From positions 1,178,001-1,242,000 of the forward strand of contig NZ_CP032757.1 of NCBI RefSeq assembly GCF_003641185.1: a DNA stretch of 64,000 bases. The letters are read 5' to 3'. The position numbers and the translations under genes are program-made. Below are positions 16,695-26,692 of the stretch, one piece after another (the first letter of the stretch is position 1; each line of letters opens with the position of its first letter). This stretch comes from Lactiplantibacillus pentosus (lineage in GTDB: Bacteria; Bacillota; Bacilli; Lactobacillales; Lactobacillaceae). The notes below the pieces were generated by a model, which was not told the DNA's origin, did not search any database, and was given only the letters and a program-made list of their open reading frames with translations.

Positions 16695-17135
16695 ATGAAT
16701 ATTGAAATTTTAAATTCAGCAATCCAAGACTTACATTTCCAAATCGTTTACGATCGTTCTGAAGAAGATGACACGCCAGGGCAAGGCCAATTCAGCTATA
16801 CGGCTGCTAATCCAGACGTTAAGAAGACCTTTGGTGATGACGTCGTTCAGGCGCAATTACAAGTTACTTATAAGGAAGAAATGTTCGATTTAACCGCGAC
16901 AGTATTTGCCATTGTTCGTTTGAGTGGTGAAATGGTCGGCATCATCGAACGTCAATCCGACAACAAGGCCATCGAAGACGATGAACAAGAAATGTTGAAC
17001 AATCTGAATGGGGCCATCATCCCAGCATTGTCCGCTAAGGTCCGGGCCTACGCTGCCTTGCTTTCAACTGAAGCAAGCAACTTTGCCATCATGCCAGCCG
17101 ACTTTGATGACAGTCAACCTAATGACGCTGAATAA
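16695..17135 (+). CDS. Small acidic cytosolic protein, SecB/DUF1149-like (tentative)
   Basis: 146 residues from the ATG at 16695, preceded by AAAAGGGAG; the earlier start at 16662 lies before that site. A beta-rich half (LQVTYKEEMFDLTATVFAIVRL) is followed by a C-terminal helix and a PADFDD end, resembling the SecB-like fold of DUF1149 proteins, in which a helix with an IIPALSAKVRAY-type sequence precedes a Pro-containing tail. That would make it a chaperone-like protein, but the match is by eye. It has its own terminator at 17149. Confidence 0.55.
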   Translation: MNIEILNSAIQDLHFQIVYDRSEEDDTPGQGQFSYTAANPDVKKTFGDDVVQAQLQVTYKEEMFDLTATVFAIVRLSGEMVGIIERQSDNKAIEDDEQEMLNNLNGAIIPALSAKVRAYAALLSTEASNFAIMPADFDDSQPNDAE

Positions 17136-17148
17136 TAATGATCCAGTC

Positions 17149-17180
17149 TAGCTTGTCGAATTACTGACAAGCTTTTTTTA
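17149..17180 (+). terminator. Rho-independent terminator
   Basis: The stem AGCTTGTC / GACAAGCT is followed by seven T residues, ending the transcript of the gene at 16695. Confidence 0.9.
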
Positions 17181-17269
17181 TACCCTCATCAATACAGCCC
17201 GCCATCAAGTGCGCCATCCCGCCGCCGGAATCATCCCTAGTTTGTGTAACCGCTAACAAAGACGCCACA

Positions 17270-17516
17270 AAGATGTTATAATGAAGTTGGTCAGGAATGA
17301 CCGGGCAACGCGCGCGTTTAGTCGCGGGGTCAAAAGGTGTGATTGAAGGCTTCAGCAATCATTGTTTGCCGGTGAATTTGAAGCGGGGATGACCGTCGCA
17401 TGGCGGTCGACACACATAGGGGCATGGTAAATGAACACATAATTTGAGAAGAACCGGCGGACCAAACGGTGGTGACTAGATTACGTGGGTAATTTGGTGA
17501 CCATTTTTTTATTATT
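17270..17516 (+). ncRNA. Candidate structured non-coding RNA with own promoter and terminator
   Basis: An extended -10 promoter (TGTTATAAT, TATAAT at 17277-17282) is followed by about 220 bases with many pairings: GGTCA-GGAA-TGACC at 17289-17302, GGGCAA with TTTGCC, TGATTG with CAATCA, GACCG with CGGTC, and a long-range GCCGGT (17368-17373) with ACCGGC (17453-17458). A 14-base imperfect stem (17471-17503) and an ATTTTTTTATT tail close it. No ORF fits. I compared remembered signatures of tmRNA, RNase P RNA, SRP RNA and common riboswitches and recognised none; 6S RNA cannot be excluded. Confidence 0.55.
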
Positions 17517-17525
17517 CGCCATGGG

Positions 17526-17602
17526 ATACGCTTTCAAACGGTGCGACAGAAAATGAAAACTGTCGTGATGAAATTACTGCGATTTACAGGATGAAAGCGT
17601 AT
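17526..17602. promoter_or_regulatory. Inverted cre-like sites flanking a hairpin
   Basis: ATACGCTTTCA (17526-17536) and TGAAAGCGTAT (17592-17602) are perfect 11-base inverted repeats. TGAAAGCGTATAC is close to the CcpA cre consensus. Between them sits a CGACAG / CTGTCG hairpin (17544-17565). The arrangement suggests catabolite control, or looping, at the promoter of the following gene. Confidence 0.45.
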
Positions 17603-17627
17603 ACTAGCGGTGAGAGGGGTGAGCGTC

Positions 17628-18191
17628 ATGTTTAAACCAATGGCATCTATTTTTACAAACCATCAAATTGCTGGGCACTACCGGGCAATTGAACGGGCGC
17701 AAAAGTGCGTCGTTCCGTTTCACTTTGAGATTCAAGGCCAGGAGTACCCGAAGCCCAAACCGGAACGTAACTGGCTACGGCGGCTATCGGGGACCTCAAG
17801 TGAAAAGTACGCAATGGTCGAATTGACACCAACTAGGGTCGTCTTGTGGTCACCTGAGGGCCGTAATCTCGGTGAAATGCCGCTGAGTGAGGTTCGGCGT
17901 ATTCAAATCGGGGCGATTCGGTGTCACGCGACCGCGGGCATGGATCCACGTCATGCATTTCGGGCGACTATTTTCGTTTTGACGGATGCGGGTAACTACT
18001 ACTTTGCCAATTCCGATATGGAAGTTATCCCAGCCATCTGCAAATTCGCCCATGAGCATCATGTGCCCGTTGAGGATCCATTACGATTAATTCCATTATT
18101 AAAAGTTGGCTGGCGAGTCGCAGCGGTGACACTCCACGAAACTTATGCGCAGTTGGTGGCTCATACGGGGTATCCGGCTGATAAGGTCTAG
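17628..18191 (+). CDS. Hypothetical cytosolic protein
   Basis: 187 residues, start at the ATG after AGAGGGGTGAG. No signal peptide or membrane segment. A central beta-rich stretch (YAMVELTPTRVVLWSPEGRNLGEMPLSEVRRIQIG...ATIFVLTDAGNYYF is the region, about residues 58-122) is reminiscent of a PH-like fold, followed by helices. No named family is recognised. It lies after a cre-like regulatory region and before gdhA in convergent orientation. Confidence 0.65.
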   Translation: MFKPMASIFTNHQIAGHYRAIERAQKCVVPFHFEIQGQEYPKPKPERNWLRRLSGTSSEKYAMVELTPTRVVLWSPEGRNLGEMPLSEVRRIQIGAIRCHATAGMDPRHAFRATIFVLTDAGNYYFANSDMEVIPAICKFAHEHHVPVEDPLRLIPLLKVGWRVAAVTLHETYAQLVAHTGYPADKV

Positions 18192-18284
18192 CTTGTAAGC
18201 AATCTTGATAGTCGTCGCTTGAACAACGAGTTTGGCACCTAGATTTAGCAATCAAATATTAATTAGTTGCAATTTTTATGCAAA

Positions 18285-18314
18285 CAAAAAGCGGACAACC
18301 AGTCCGCTTTTTTG
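18285..18314. terminator. Bidirectional terminator of gdhA
   Basis: The stem AAAAAGCGGAC / GTCCGCTTTTT with a 5-base loop has T-runs on both strands. Confidence 0.92.
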
Positions 18315-18325
18315 TTGATAAATTT

Positions 18326-19696
<1,371 letters not shown>

Positions 19697-19942
19697 TTAA
19701 CTATATGCTTAATTCTACTGGTCACGTTCGGAAATTGCACGAGTTAAATCAACTAAATTTTTATGAATTTTTGGTGATTGTGTCAAAAATCGCGTCTTAT
19801 CAGCGTTTGGACTTTGGTTCGGCGGACTAACAATAATTCGCGTTTTAATGCAAAATGGTGGGGTTGCGCGTATGCTAAAAGCAATCAAAAGTCGTGGTTC
19901 GCGGGGAGTTGCCAGCCACGATACGCGCAAGGGGGGATTGCG

Positions 19943-21121
19943 ATGAACAAGCGTCGTTGGTTATTAGTCGCCTTACCAATCTTACTGGGGTTGATTGGTC
20001 TAGGCGTGTGGGGTTCACAGCAGTTAGGTCGAGGAGCGCAACAGGAAACGCCGAAGACGATCAAAGTGCAGCAGGCCGCGTCGAAAATCAAACCGGCTAC
20101 TAAAAAGGAACACGTCACTAAGCAGCAACCGAAACCAAAACCAGGTCAGTATACGGAAGCACAGGCGATCAAACAAATCGATGCGCTGATTAAAAGCCAT
20201 CATATTATGGGCACGTTATTATTAACCACCAATGGGCCGGCGGGAGTACGCGTTCGGACGTATGGGTATGCGGATGATGCGAACCAAGTCCGAAATTCCG
20301 CAAATGAGGTGTATCCATTAGCGTCCTTACAAAAGGCAGTCACGGGTGCCATCATTCAGAAATTGATCAATCAAGGCAAGTTGAGCATGACCACGCCACT
20401 CAGTCGATTTTATCCGAACATTCCGTATGCCAATCAAATCACGATGCGGCAATTATTAGATCACCGTTCCGGCATTCGTATGGCAGAACTGACACCGAAG
20501 ACGATTTTACCAACGGAAACGGCGCGCCTGAACTATACGCTACAACATTTACGTTCGACCAATAATCACGCGTATTCATACTCCAATGCGAATTTCACGT
20601 TACTGGCCGGCGTCATTCGTAAGGTGACACACAAGTCGTATCAGACGGCGCTCAAAAATGACATCATTCGGCCACTCGGATTAAAGCACACGTATGAATA
20701 TAATGATATTCCAGGTAACGTCCTTAACCCGTTGTCCTATCGCTTGACGAACGGCAGTGGACAGGGCGGCATCATCTCCAAACCACTGCAATCCGCGGAA
20801 CTCGGCTGTGGTAGTTTGTATATGAGTGTCGGTGACTACTACAAGTTCATGTACGGCTTACAGAGTGGCCAACTGGTCGGTCAGGCCGGCTTACGCTCAC
20901 TAGCGGATAATTTTCAGTACAAGTACTCCGCGGGGATCTACTATCAAGCGGGCCAGGTGATTCGGGTCGGTGGCAATGACAACAATTTCCATACGTATTA
21001 TATGGGCTCCCGTAACGCCAAGGTCGCATTGGTGCTATTTGAAAATCAAGGCGTCTTCGGTGGCGATAACCAAGTCGCTTACAAGATTCGTGATATTTTG
21101 TTGAAGACGGTGCCGTTTTAG
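19943..21121 (+). CDS. Exported serine hydrolase, beta-lactamase/PBP4* family
   Basis: 392 residues. An N-terminal signal anchor (about 5-25) and a Lys/Gln-rich linker are followed by a beta-lactamase-fold domain. The SxxK motif (SLQK, about residue 126) and the YxN motif (YSN, about 213) are present; HRSG and GLKHTYEYND are typical of the family. Members include D,D-peptidases and esterases acting on the cell wall. AAGGGGGG precedes the ATG at 19943, so the long upstream frame from 19778 is not used. Divergent from gdhA. A paralogue that has lost its catalytic Lys lies at 27957. Confidence 0.88.
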   Translation: MNKRRWLLVALPILLGLIGLGVWGSQQLGRGAQQETPKTIKVQQAASKIKPATKKEHVTKQQPKPKPGQYTEAQAIKQIDALIKSHHIMGTLLLTTNGPAGVRVRTYGYADDANQVRNSANEVYPLASLQKAVTGAIIQKLINQGKLSMTTPLSRFYPNIPYANQITMRQLLDHRSGIRMAELTPKTILPTETARLNYTLQHLRSTNNHAYSYSNANFTLLAGVIRKVTHKSYQTALKNDIIRPLGLKHTYEYNDIPGNVLNPLSYRLTNGSGQGGIISKPLQSAELGCGSLYMSVGDYYKFMYGLQSGQLVGQAGLRSLADNFQYKYSAGIYYQAGQVIRVGGNDNNFHTYYMGSRNAKVALVLFENQGVFGGDNQVAYKIRDILLKTVPF

Positions 21122-21414
21122 AAGCGGAGCGGTTAGGTTGAGCGGAAACTGGAGTTGAAGTGGCGTGGTGTGGAATGAATGCAGATTCTGTGTCCGCTGG
21201 TTTTCGAGGCGCAGCCTGGGCCTGGAGTTCACGGATGTCTTAAGAAATATTACAGTTCAGAATTATCTACACGACTAGACGAAACTCAAAGTTAGCGCTG
21301 GTACACTATCACTGAGACCTACAGACAGTGTTATCCGATCCACGTCTCAGCCACGATTTAAATTCGGTACCCATTCAAAAGAATTAGGATTGCAGTAACA
21401 AACTACTTTAATGA
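21122..21414. other. Gene-free stretch
   Basis: No supported ORF, clear promoter or strong hairpin seen between the serine hydrolase gene and the terminator at 21415. Confidence 0.3.
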
Positions 21415-21488
21415 AGTAAAACGACACACCCACTTGGCTTGTCAGTCACAACCACCATTGTGACGAGGCGCAGGCGGGTGTGTTTTAA
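21415..21488 (+). terminator. Nested hairpin, probable terminator
   Basis: Outer stem ACACACCC (21424-21431) with GGGTGTGT (21476-21483) followed by TTTTAATTT; inner stem GTCACAA / TTGTGAC. A-rich 5-prime flank also allows use on the other strand. Confidence 0.7.
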
Positions 21489-21527
21489 TTTGGACTTAGG
21501 GTGATGAATCAAGTCAACGGTGAGACG

Positions 21528-21650
21528 CAACCCGGCTTGCCAAGATACAGAGACAGTTCACTGAAGTAGGCAACCCGGCGCTCAAGTATCAAGCCAGTCT
21601 ACTGAGTACGTAAACTGGCACCCAAGTATAAAGTCAGCTCATTATTCCAT
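21528..21650. repeat. Degenerate tandem repeat, about 43-bp unit, three copies
   Basis: Units begin CAACCCGG at 21528 and 21571 and a decayed third copy starts about 21611 (AAACTGGCACCCAAGTAT). Each unit continues with CAAGTAT-type and AGTCTACTGAGTA-type segments. No ORF runs through it. Confidence 0.5.
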
Positions 21651-21796
21651 CGGCCATCTAACTCCCACCCAGCCCCGCTTAGTTAATCCACGTCCAAATC
21701 AATTAACAATCACTAAACATTTCGGTGAAAAGATGGCGAATCCGGGTGACAAACGCTATCATGGGACTAGAAACTAAATGATGCAGGTGAAAGTTA

Positions 21797-22915
21797 ATGA
21801 CAAAACCAATTAAGGTAATGACGATTTTCGGAACGCGTCCAGAAGCAATCAAGATGGCACCAATCGTCTTGCAGTTGCAGCAACAAGCGCAATTTGAACC
21901 AGTGACGGTGGTGACCGCTCAACACCGTGAGATGCTCGATCAAGTGTTGAAGATTTTTCACATCACACCCGACTATGATTTGAATATTATGCAGCCCAAT
22001 CAAACGTTGGCGGGGATTACCAGTCGGGTGCTCACTAAATTAGATGCGATCATGGACACGGAGCAGCCGGACATTGTGCTGGTACACGGCGATACGACCA
22101 CGACTTTTGCGGCCAGCGTCAGTGCCTTTTATCACCAGATTCCAGTCGGACACGTTGAGGCTGGTTTGCGGACCTGGCAGAAGTATTCGCCGTATCCCGA
22201 AGAGATGAACCGCCAGTTGACGGATGTACTCGCTGACATGTATTTTGCGCCAACGGAACTGAGTCGCCAGAACTTGCTGAAGGAACATCATCCAGACGCG
22301 GCCATCACGGTGACGGGAAATACGGCTATTGATGCCTTGCAGCAGACCGTTTCAGCCGATTACCAGCACGCGGCTCTCGACCTGATTCAGCCGGGACACC
22401 GGATGATTTTACTGACGATGCATCGTCGTGAGAATCAAGGAGCGCCGATGGAAGCCGTCTTTACCGCTATCAAACGGGTCGTGGCGACGCATCCAGATGT
22501 TGAAGTGGTCTACCCAGTTCATTTGAGCCCAGCCGTTCAAACTGTGGCCAAGCGCATCTTGGGTAACACCACGCGCATTCACTTAATTGACCCACTTGAC
22601 GTGCTTGACTTCCATAACATGGCCGCGCGGAGCTATTTCATCATGACCGATTCCGGTGGGGTGCAAGAAGAGGCACCGTCGTTGAACAAACCCGTGCTGG
22701 TCTTGCGTGACACAACTGAGCGGCCAGAAGGTGTTCAGGCCGGGACCCTGAAGCTTGTCGGAACCGATGGTGAAAAAGTTGCCGCTGCGATGACGCAACT
22801 GTTGGATGATCAGGCTGAGTACCAGCGGATGGCGGATGCGGCTAACCCATATGGGGACGGCCACGCTGCCGAATATATTTTGCAGGCTATTACAAAAAAG
22901 ATTGGGACACATTAA
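21797..22915 (+). CDS. wecB: UDP-N-acetylglucosamine 2-epimerase (non-hydrolysing)
   Basis: 372 residues, the usual length. It interconverts UDP-GlcNAc and UDP-ManNAc for teichoic acid linkage units and surface polysaccharides; cytosolic. Family blocks are intact: the start IFGTRPEAIKMAP, VTAQHREMLDQ, VHGDTTT, HVEAGLRT with PEEMNR, MHRRENQG, and TDSGGVQEEAPSL. AGGTGAAAG precedes the ATG. It lies alone, between non-related genes, with a promoter presumably in the 100 bases upstream. Confidence 0.95.
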   Translation: MTKPIKVMTIFGTRPEAIKMAPIVLQLQQQAQFEPVTVVTAQHREMLDQVLKIFHITPDYDLNIMQPNQTLAGITSRVLTKLDAIMDTEQPDIVLVHGDTTTTFAASVSAFYHQIPVGHVEAGLRTWQKYSPYPEEMNRQLTDVLADMYFAPTELSRQNLLKEHHPDAAITVTGNTAIDALQQTVSADYQHAALDLIQPGHRMILLTMHRRENQGAPMEAVFTAIKRVVATHPDVEVVYPVHLSPAVQTVAKRILGNTTRIHLIDPLDVLDFHNMAARSYFIMTDSGGVQEEAPSLNKPVLVLRDTTERPEGVQAGTLKLVGTDGEKVAAAMTQLLDDQAEYQRMADAANPYGDGHAAEYILQAITKKIGTH

Positions 22916-22921
22916 TTTCGG

Positions 22922-23055
22922 TTGCAATTTTGTATAAACGGTGTAATATATTGGGTGACATAGTGATAATAATTTTCACCTCTCCTGTAAAGATGTGAAA
23001 TTAGTAGCGTAACCGGAATTGGATGCCGTGGGGGTGTCCGACCGGTTATTTTTTT
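22922..23055 (+). ncRNA. Candidate small RNA, or terminator region of wecB
   Basis: A promoter-like pair (TTGCAA at 22922-22927, TAATAT at 22944-22949, 16 bases apart) is followed by about 100 bases and a strong terminator: stem TAACCGG (23010-23016) / CCGGTTA (23042-23048), then TTTTTTT. The interior contains a hairpin TTTCAC...GTGAAA and an exposed CCTCTCCT, complementary to a Shine-Dalgarno sequence. The terminator also serves wecB; the separate RNA is a hypothesis. Confidence 0.4.
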
Positions 23056-23261
23056 GCGATGTGCGGCCAAATGCGGTCCAGGCACACGCAATCGCGTGGA
23101 AACGGTGCGTCATGATTGGACTCGCTGTAGCTGTACCAGAATTGGTCTAGCTTTCAAACACCAGGCCATCAATTAACAGCCAGTTTTAGTATAAAAGGTG
23201 TTTCCAGCGAGATTCCATTGTATAATTGGAGATACTATAAGTGAGCGTTGAGGATGGATGA
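23056..23261. other. Intergenic region before the YihY/BrkB gene
   Basis: No ORF. A TATAATT-like -10 near 23219 is a plausible promoter element for the following gene. Confidence 0.35.
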
Positions 23262-24215
23262 ATGAATTTAAAAGCCCGGTACCCTAAAATTACGAAGAGT
23301 CTCGAAATCATCATTCGGCGGTACAATCAGGCCAATGTTAGTAATAACGCCATCGTGTTGGCCTATTACGCGTTGATGTCGATTGCGCCGATTATTTTGA
23401 TTGCCGGGAACTTGATTGCTCGGTTTGATTTGAAAAGTGGGCAGATTTTGGCGTACGCGCAGGAAGTGATTCCCAGTAACGTCTATCAAACCTTCAAGCC
23501 GATTCTGGTTTCCTTTTTGTCGAGCGGCAGTAGTAGTAGTTTGTCGATTGGGATTTTGGTGACGATTTGGTCGGCTTCCAAGATTATTGCGGCGATTCGC
23601 CGGAGCTTAAACGAAGCGTATGGCGTCGATGATGCGCAGGGGGCGGTTCTGACACGAATCATCGCCTTCTTTCTAACACTCGGCTTACTACTGTTGATTG
23701 TCGGCCTGGCGATCTTCTTCACGCTCAGTCAGGTCATCTTGGATTTGGTCTTAAGCCTGACGCACCTGACGCGGGCGATTATCCCGAACTGGATCAACCA
23801 GCTGTTGGAGAATAAAAACTTGATCACCTTTGTCGGCATGTTCGTGGTCGCCATGTTGCTTTACTACTTTGTGCCAAACGCCCAGGTGAAGTTGCGGTAT
23901 ATCTGGATTGGTGCACTGGTGACGACAATTGGCTGGATTGTGATCTCCCAAGGGTTCCGAATCTACATTGAATTGTTCGCCAAACGAATAACGAGTTACC
24001 AGACGATTGGGAGTTTGATCGTTCTGATGTTCTGGCTTAACTTCTCCGGTATCCTACTGATGTTTGGTGGGGTGGTCAACGCCTCAGTTCAAGAGTGGTT
24101 TGAAGAGAAGATCGAGCCGAAATCGCCACGCGTGATGCGCCGAATCTTCCACCAATTTTTCAAGCGAAGCAAAAATAAATCACCGAAAGCTAAAAACAAA
24201 TCACCGAAATCTTAG
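23262..24215 (+). CDS. YihY/BrkB-family integral membrane protein
   Basis: 317 residues with about six membrane segments and a basic C-terminal tail rich in KNKSPK repeats. The NAIVLAYYALMSIAPI start, the LIVTIWSAS-like segment and the ELFAKRI...GSLIVLMFWLNFSG block are hallmarks of the family once misnamed ribonuclease BN. The transport or export function is still unclear. The ATG at 23262 follows GAGGATGGATGA. Single gene. Confidence 0.88.
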   Translation: MNLKARYPKITKSLEIIIRRYNQANVSNNAIVLAYYALMSIAPIILIAGNLIARFDLKSGQILAYAQEVIPSNVYQTFKPILVSFLSSGSSSSLSIGILVTIWSASKIIAAIRRSLNEAYGVDDAQGAVLTRIIAFFLTLGLLLLIVGLAIFFTLSQVILDLVLSLTHLTRAIIPNWINQLLENKNLITFVGMFVVAMLLYYFVPNAQVKLRYIWIGALVTTIGWIVISQGFRIYIELFAKRITSYQTIGSLIVLMFWLNFSGILLMFGGVVNASVQEWFEEKIEPKSPRVMRRIFHQFFKRSKNKSPKAKNKSPKS

Positions 24216-24345
24216 AACTTATTAGTTGAATCCGAATCCTTAATCATGTAAAATCAAAACTTTTTGCGATTTACATATTAAACGATTCGGATTTTGTGTA
24301 TAATGGTGTTCGTGTGAAAAAAGTGCCGGTGCTTTCTGAAAGCCA

Positions 24346-24385
24346 GTGGCGTCTATTTCAAAATAAACAGGCGTAATAACGCCAC
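24346..24385 (+). promoter_or_regulatory. Leader hairpin next to the aquaporin ribosome site
   Basis: GTGGCGT (24346-24352) can pair with ACGCCAC (24379-24385), which directly abuts the AGGAGG of the next gene. A second hairpin, GCTTTC-TGAAAGC, lies just upstream. The leader starts near TATAAT at 24299-24304. Structure could modulate translation. Confidence 0.35.
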
Positions 24386-24400
24386 AGGAGGAGAAAGATA

Positions 24401-25117
24401 GTGATTCATCAGCTTCTGGCAGAGTTCATGGGAACCGCCTTGATGATTATTTTTGGTGTCGGTGTACATTGTAGTGAGGTTTTAAAGGGGACCAAGTACC
24501 GCGGTTCCGGCCATATCTTCGCAATTACCACATGGGGTTTTGGGATTACGATTGCCCTCTTCATTTTCGGCAATGTTTGTATTAATCCAGCCATGGTCTT
24601 GGCTCAATGCATGTTGGGTAACTTATCATGGTCAGTCTTCATCCCGTATTCAGTTGCGGAAGTCTTGGGTGGGGTCGTTGGTGCTGTGATCGTTTGGATC
24701 ATGTACGCTGACCATTTTGCCGCTTCTGCTGATGAGATTTCACCAATTACGATTCGGAACTTATTCTCAACTGCACCCGCTGTGCGTAACTTACCACGGA
24801 ACTTCTTCGTCGAATTCTTCGATACCTTTATTTTTATTTCCGGAATTTTAGCTATTTCTGAAGTGAAGACGCCAGGAATCGTTCCGATTGGTGTGGGACT
24901 CTTAGTCTGGGCCATTGGGATGGGACTCGGTGGTCCTACTGGTTTCGCCATGAACCTTGCACGGGACATGGGACCACGGATCGCCCACGCCATCTTACCA
25001 ATCAAGAACAAGGCTGACAGCGACTGGCAATACGGGATCATCGTACCCGGAATTGCACCATTTGTTGGGGCAGCTTGTGCCGCATTGTTTATGCATGGGT
25101 TCTTTGGGATTGGGTAA
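24401..25117 (+). CDS. Aquaporin/glycerol-facilitator family channel with altered second NPA motif
   Basis: 238 residues, six hydrophobic segments, GTG start with AGGAGG upstream. The start LLAEFMGTALMIIFG is typical of the MIP family. The first half-helix motif is INPA, as usual, though Cys takes the place of the common His before it. The second motif, normally NPARD, reads NLARD. The Asp and the following GPR are kept, as in glycerol-type (GlpF) channels. Related lactobacillus proteins conduct water, glycerol or lactic acid; the substrate here is unknown. Single gene with its own terminator. Confidence 0.85.
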   Translation: MIHQLLAEFMGTALMIIFGVGVHCSEVLKGTKYRGSGHIFAITTWGFGITIALFIFGNVCINPAMVLAQCMLGNLSWSVFIPYSVAEVLGGVVGAVIVWIMYADHFAASADEISPITIRNLFSTAPAVRNLPRNFFVEFFDTFIFISGILAISEVKTPGIVPIGVGLLVWAIGMGLGGPTGFAMNLARDMGPRIAHAILPIKNKADSDWQYGIIVPGIAPFVGAACAALFMHGFFGIG

Positions 25118-25137
25118 ATAAATATATAAATAATTTT

Positions 25138-25168
25138 AAGCGACCATTGTCAGAATGGTCGCTTTTTT
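25138..25168 (+). terminator. Terminator of the aquaporin-like gene
   Basis: The 11-base perfect stem AAGCGACCATT / AATGGTCGCTT is followed by a T-run. Confidence 0.93.
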
Positions 25169-25202
25169 AACGGTATTCATACAATAATATAACAATTACC
25201 CT

Positions 25203-25229
25203 TTTACATTAAAATTTTTTTGATATAAT
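25203..25229 (+). promoter_or_regulatory. Probable promoter of glf (cluster I)
   Basis: Extended -10 TGATATAAT (25221-25229) with TTTACA at 25203-25208 (15-base spacing). Confidence 0.5.
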
Positions 25230-25266
25230 GACATGATGAGACTTTATATTCTTGGAGGAAATTAAA

Positions 25267-26382
25267 TTGAGTAAGTATGATTATTTGGTTGTTGGTGCTG
25301 GACTTTTCGGCGCAGTCTTTGCCCATGAAGCAGCATTACGTGGCAAGCACGTTAAGGTGATTGAGAAACGTGATCACATCGCTGGAAATATCTACACCAA
25401 AGAAGTTGATGGGATTCAAGTTCACCAATATGGTGCGCATATCTTCCATACTTCTGATAAGCAAATTTGGGAGTATGTTAATCAATTTGCCGAATTTAAT
25501 CGTTATACAAACAGCCCAGTTGCAAATTATAAAGGGCATATGTACAACTTACCCTTCAATATGAATACGTTTAGTGAACTGTGGGGCGTTCGGACACCTG
25601 CAGAAGCACAAGCAAAAATTCAGGAACAAAAAGACGCTGCTCAGTTAAGTGGTGAACCTAAGAATCTTGAAGAACAAGCAATTTCGTTGATTGGTACTGA
25701 CATTTACGAAAAATTGATTAAGGGCTACACCGAAAAGCAGTGGGGGCAAAAGGCGACCGACTTACCAGCATTTATTATTCGTCGACTGCCAGTTCGCTAC
25801 ACATACGACAACAACTATTTCAATGATACTTATCAAGGAATTCCAATCGGTGGTTACACTCAAATTGTCGAAAAAATGTTAGATCACCCAGAAATTGATG
25901 TTGAAACTGGGGTAGATTTCTTTGCCCACAAGGACCAGTACTTGGCTGACTATCCAAAGATTGTGTTTACTGGGATGATTGACCAATACTTCGATTATCA
26001 ATTAGGTGAACTCGAATACCGCTCCCTTCGTTTTGAAACTGAAGAACGCGATGTCGATAACTACCAAGGCAATGCCGTAATCAACTATACGGATGCAGAA
26101 ACGCCTTATACTCGGATCATTGAGCATAAGCATTTTGAATTTGGTAAAGGTGATAAAGGCAAGACGGTCATCACTCGGGAATACCCAGCCAACTGGAAAC
26201 GTGGAGACGAACCATACTACCCAGTTAATAACACTCGCAATAACACGTTGTATAAGCAGTATGCTGAACTTGCAAAGCAAGAAGGCAACGTGATTTTTGG
26301 TGGGCGCTTAGGGCAGTATCGTTATTACGATATGCACCAAGTGATTCATGCGGCGTTGGTGACGGTGAATGGTGAATTTTAA
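25267..26382 (+). CDS. glf: UDP-galactopyranose mutase (copy 1)
   Basis: 371 residues. This FAD enzyme converts UDP-Galp to UDP-Galf, the donor for galactofuranose in surface glycans. The FAD-binding start YLVVGAGLFGAVFAHEAA, the YGAHIFHTS block, the YTEKQWG motif, the conserved Arg in the GGRLGQYRYYDMHQV end, and the total length all match. The TTG at 25267 follows GGAGGAAATT; the earlier TTG at 25252 overlaps that site. A second copy lies at 57147-58280 with mostly identical residues but GC-richer codons. It precedes cluster I, which encodes a Galf-transferase-like protein. Confidence 0.95.
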   Translation: MSKYDYLVVGAGLFGAVFAHEAALRGKHVKVIEKRDHIAGNIYTKEVDGIQVHQYGAHIFHTSDKQIWEYVNQFAEFNRYTNSPVANYKGHMYNLPFNMNTFSELWGVRTPAEAQAKIQEQKDAAQLSGEPKNLEEQAISLIGTDIYEKLIKGYTEKQWGQKATDLPAFIIRRLPVRYTYDNNYFNDTYQGIPIGGYTQIVEKMLDHPEIDVETGVDFFAHKDQYLADYPKIVFTGMIDQYFDYQLGELEYRSLRFETEERDVDNYQGNAVINYTDAETPYTRIIEHKHFEFGKGDKGKTVITREYPANWKRGDEPYYPVNNTRNNTLYKQYAELAKQEGNVIFGGRLGQYRYYDMHQVIHAALVTVNGEF

Positions 26383-26386
26383 AAAT

Positions 26387-26426
26387 GAATTAGTTTTTAA
26401 TTTATATCAAATTAACTAATTTTATT
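26387..26426 (+). terminator. AT-rich hairpin, probable glf terminator
   Basis: ATTAGTT...AATT pairs with AAATT-AACTAAT, followed by TTTTATT. Weak stem because of the AT content. Confidence 0.45.
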
Positions 26427-26692
26427 GTATCTTTCGACTGGTGAAGCATGCAGATATTCGTTGTAGAGTATCGAATAAATACAATGTAATGACTAGTTTG
26501 ATTGGGTGGAGAGCATCGGTCAGGAAGAATTAATTGTCTTTGGTTATATGAATAAATTGTAAATGGCGTGTGGCAATGCTACTAAAATAATTAATGATTT
26601 TTATAACAGATTATTTAATGTATATGCATATTTGCCATTTTCTACAGGCATTATTTTGATGCGATGTGTGCGAAGCTTTCTAGGAGGAAAAA
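26427..26692 (+). promoter_or_regulatory. Upstream region of cluster I operon
   Basis: About 270 bases, very AT-rich, without an ORF. The operon promoter should lie here; TTTATATG- and TAATGTATAT-like boxes are present but none is decisive. Confidence 0.3.
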
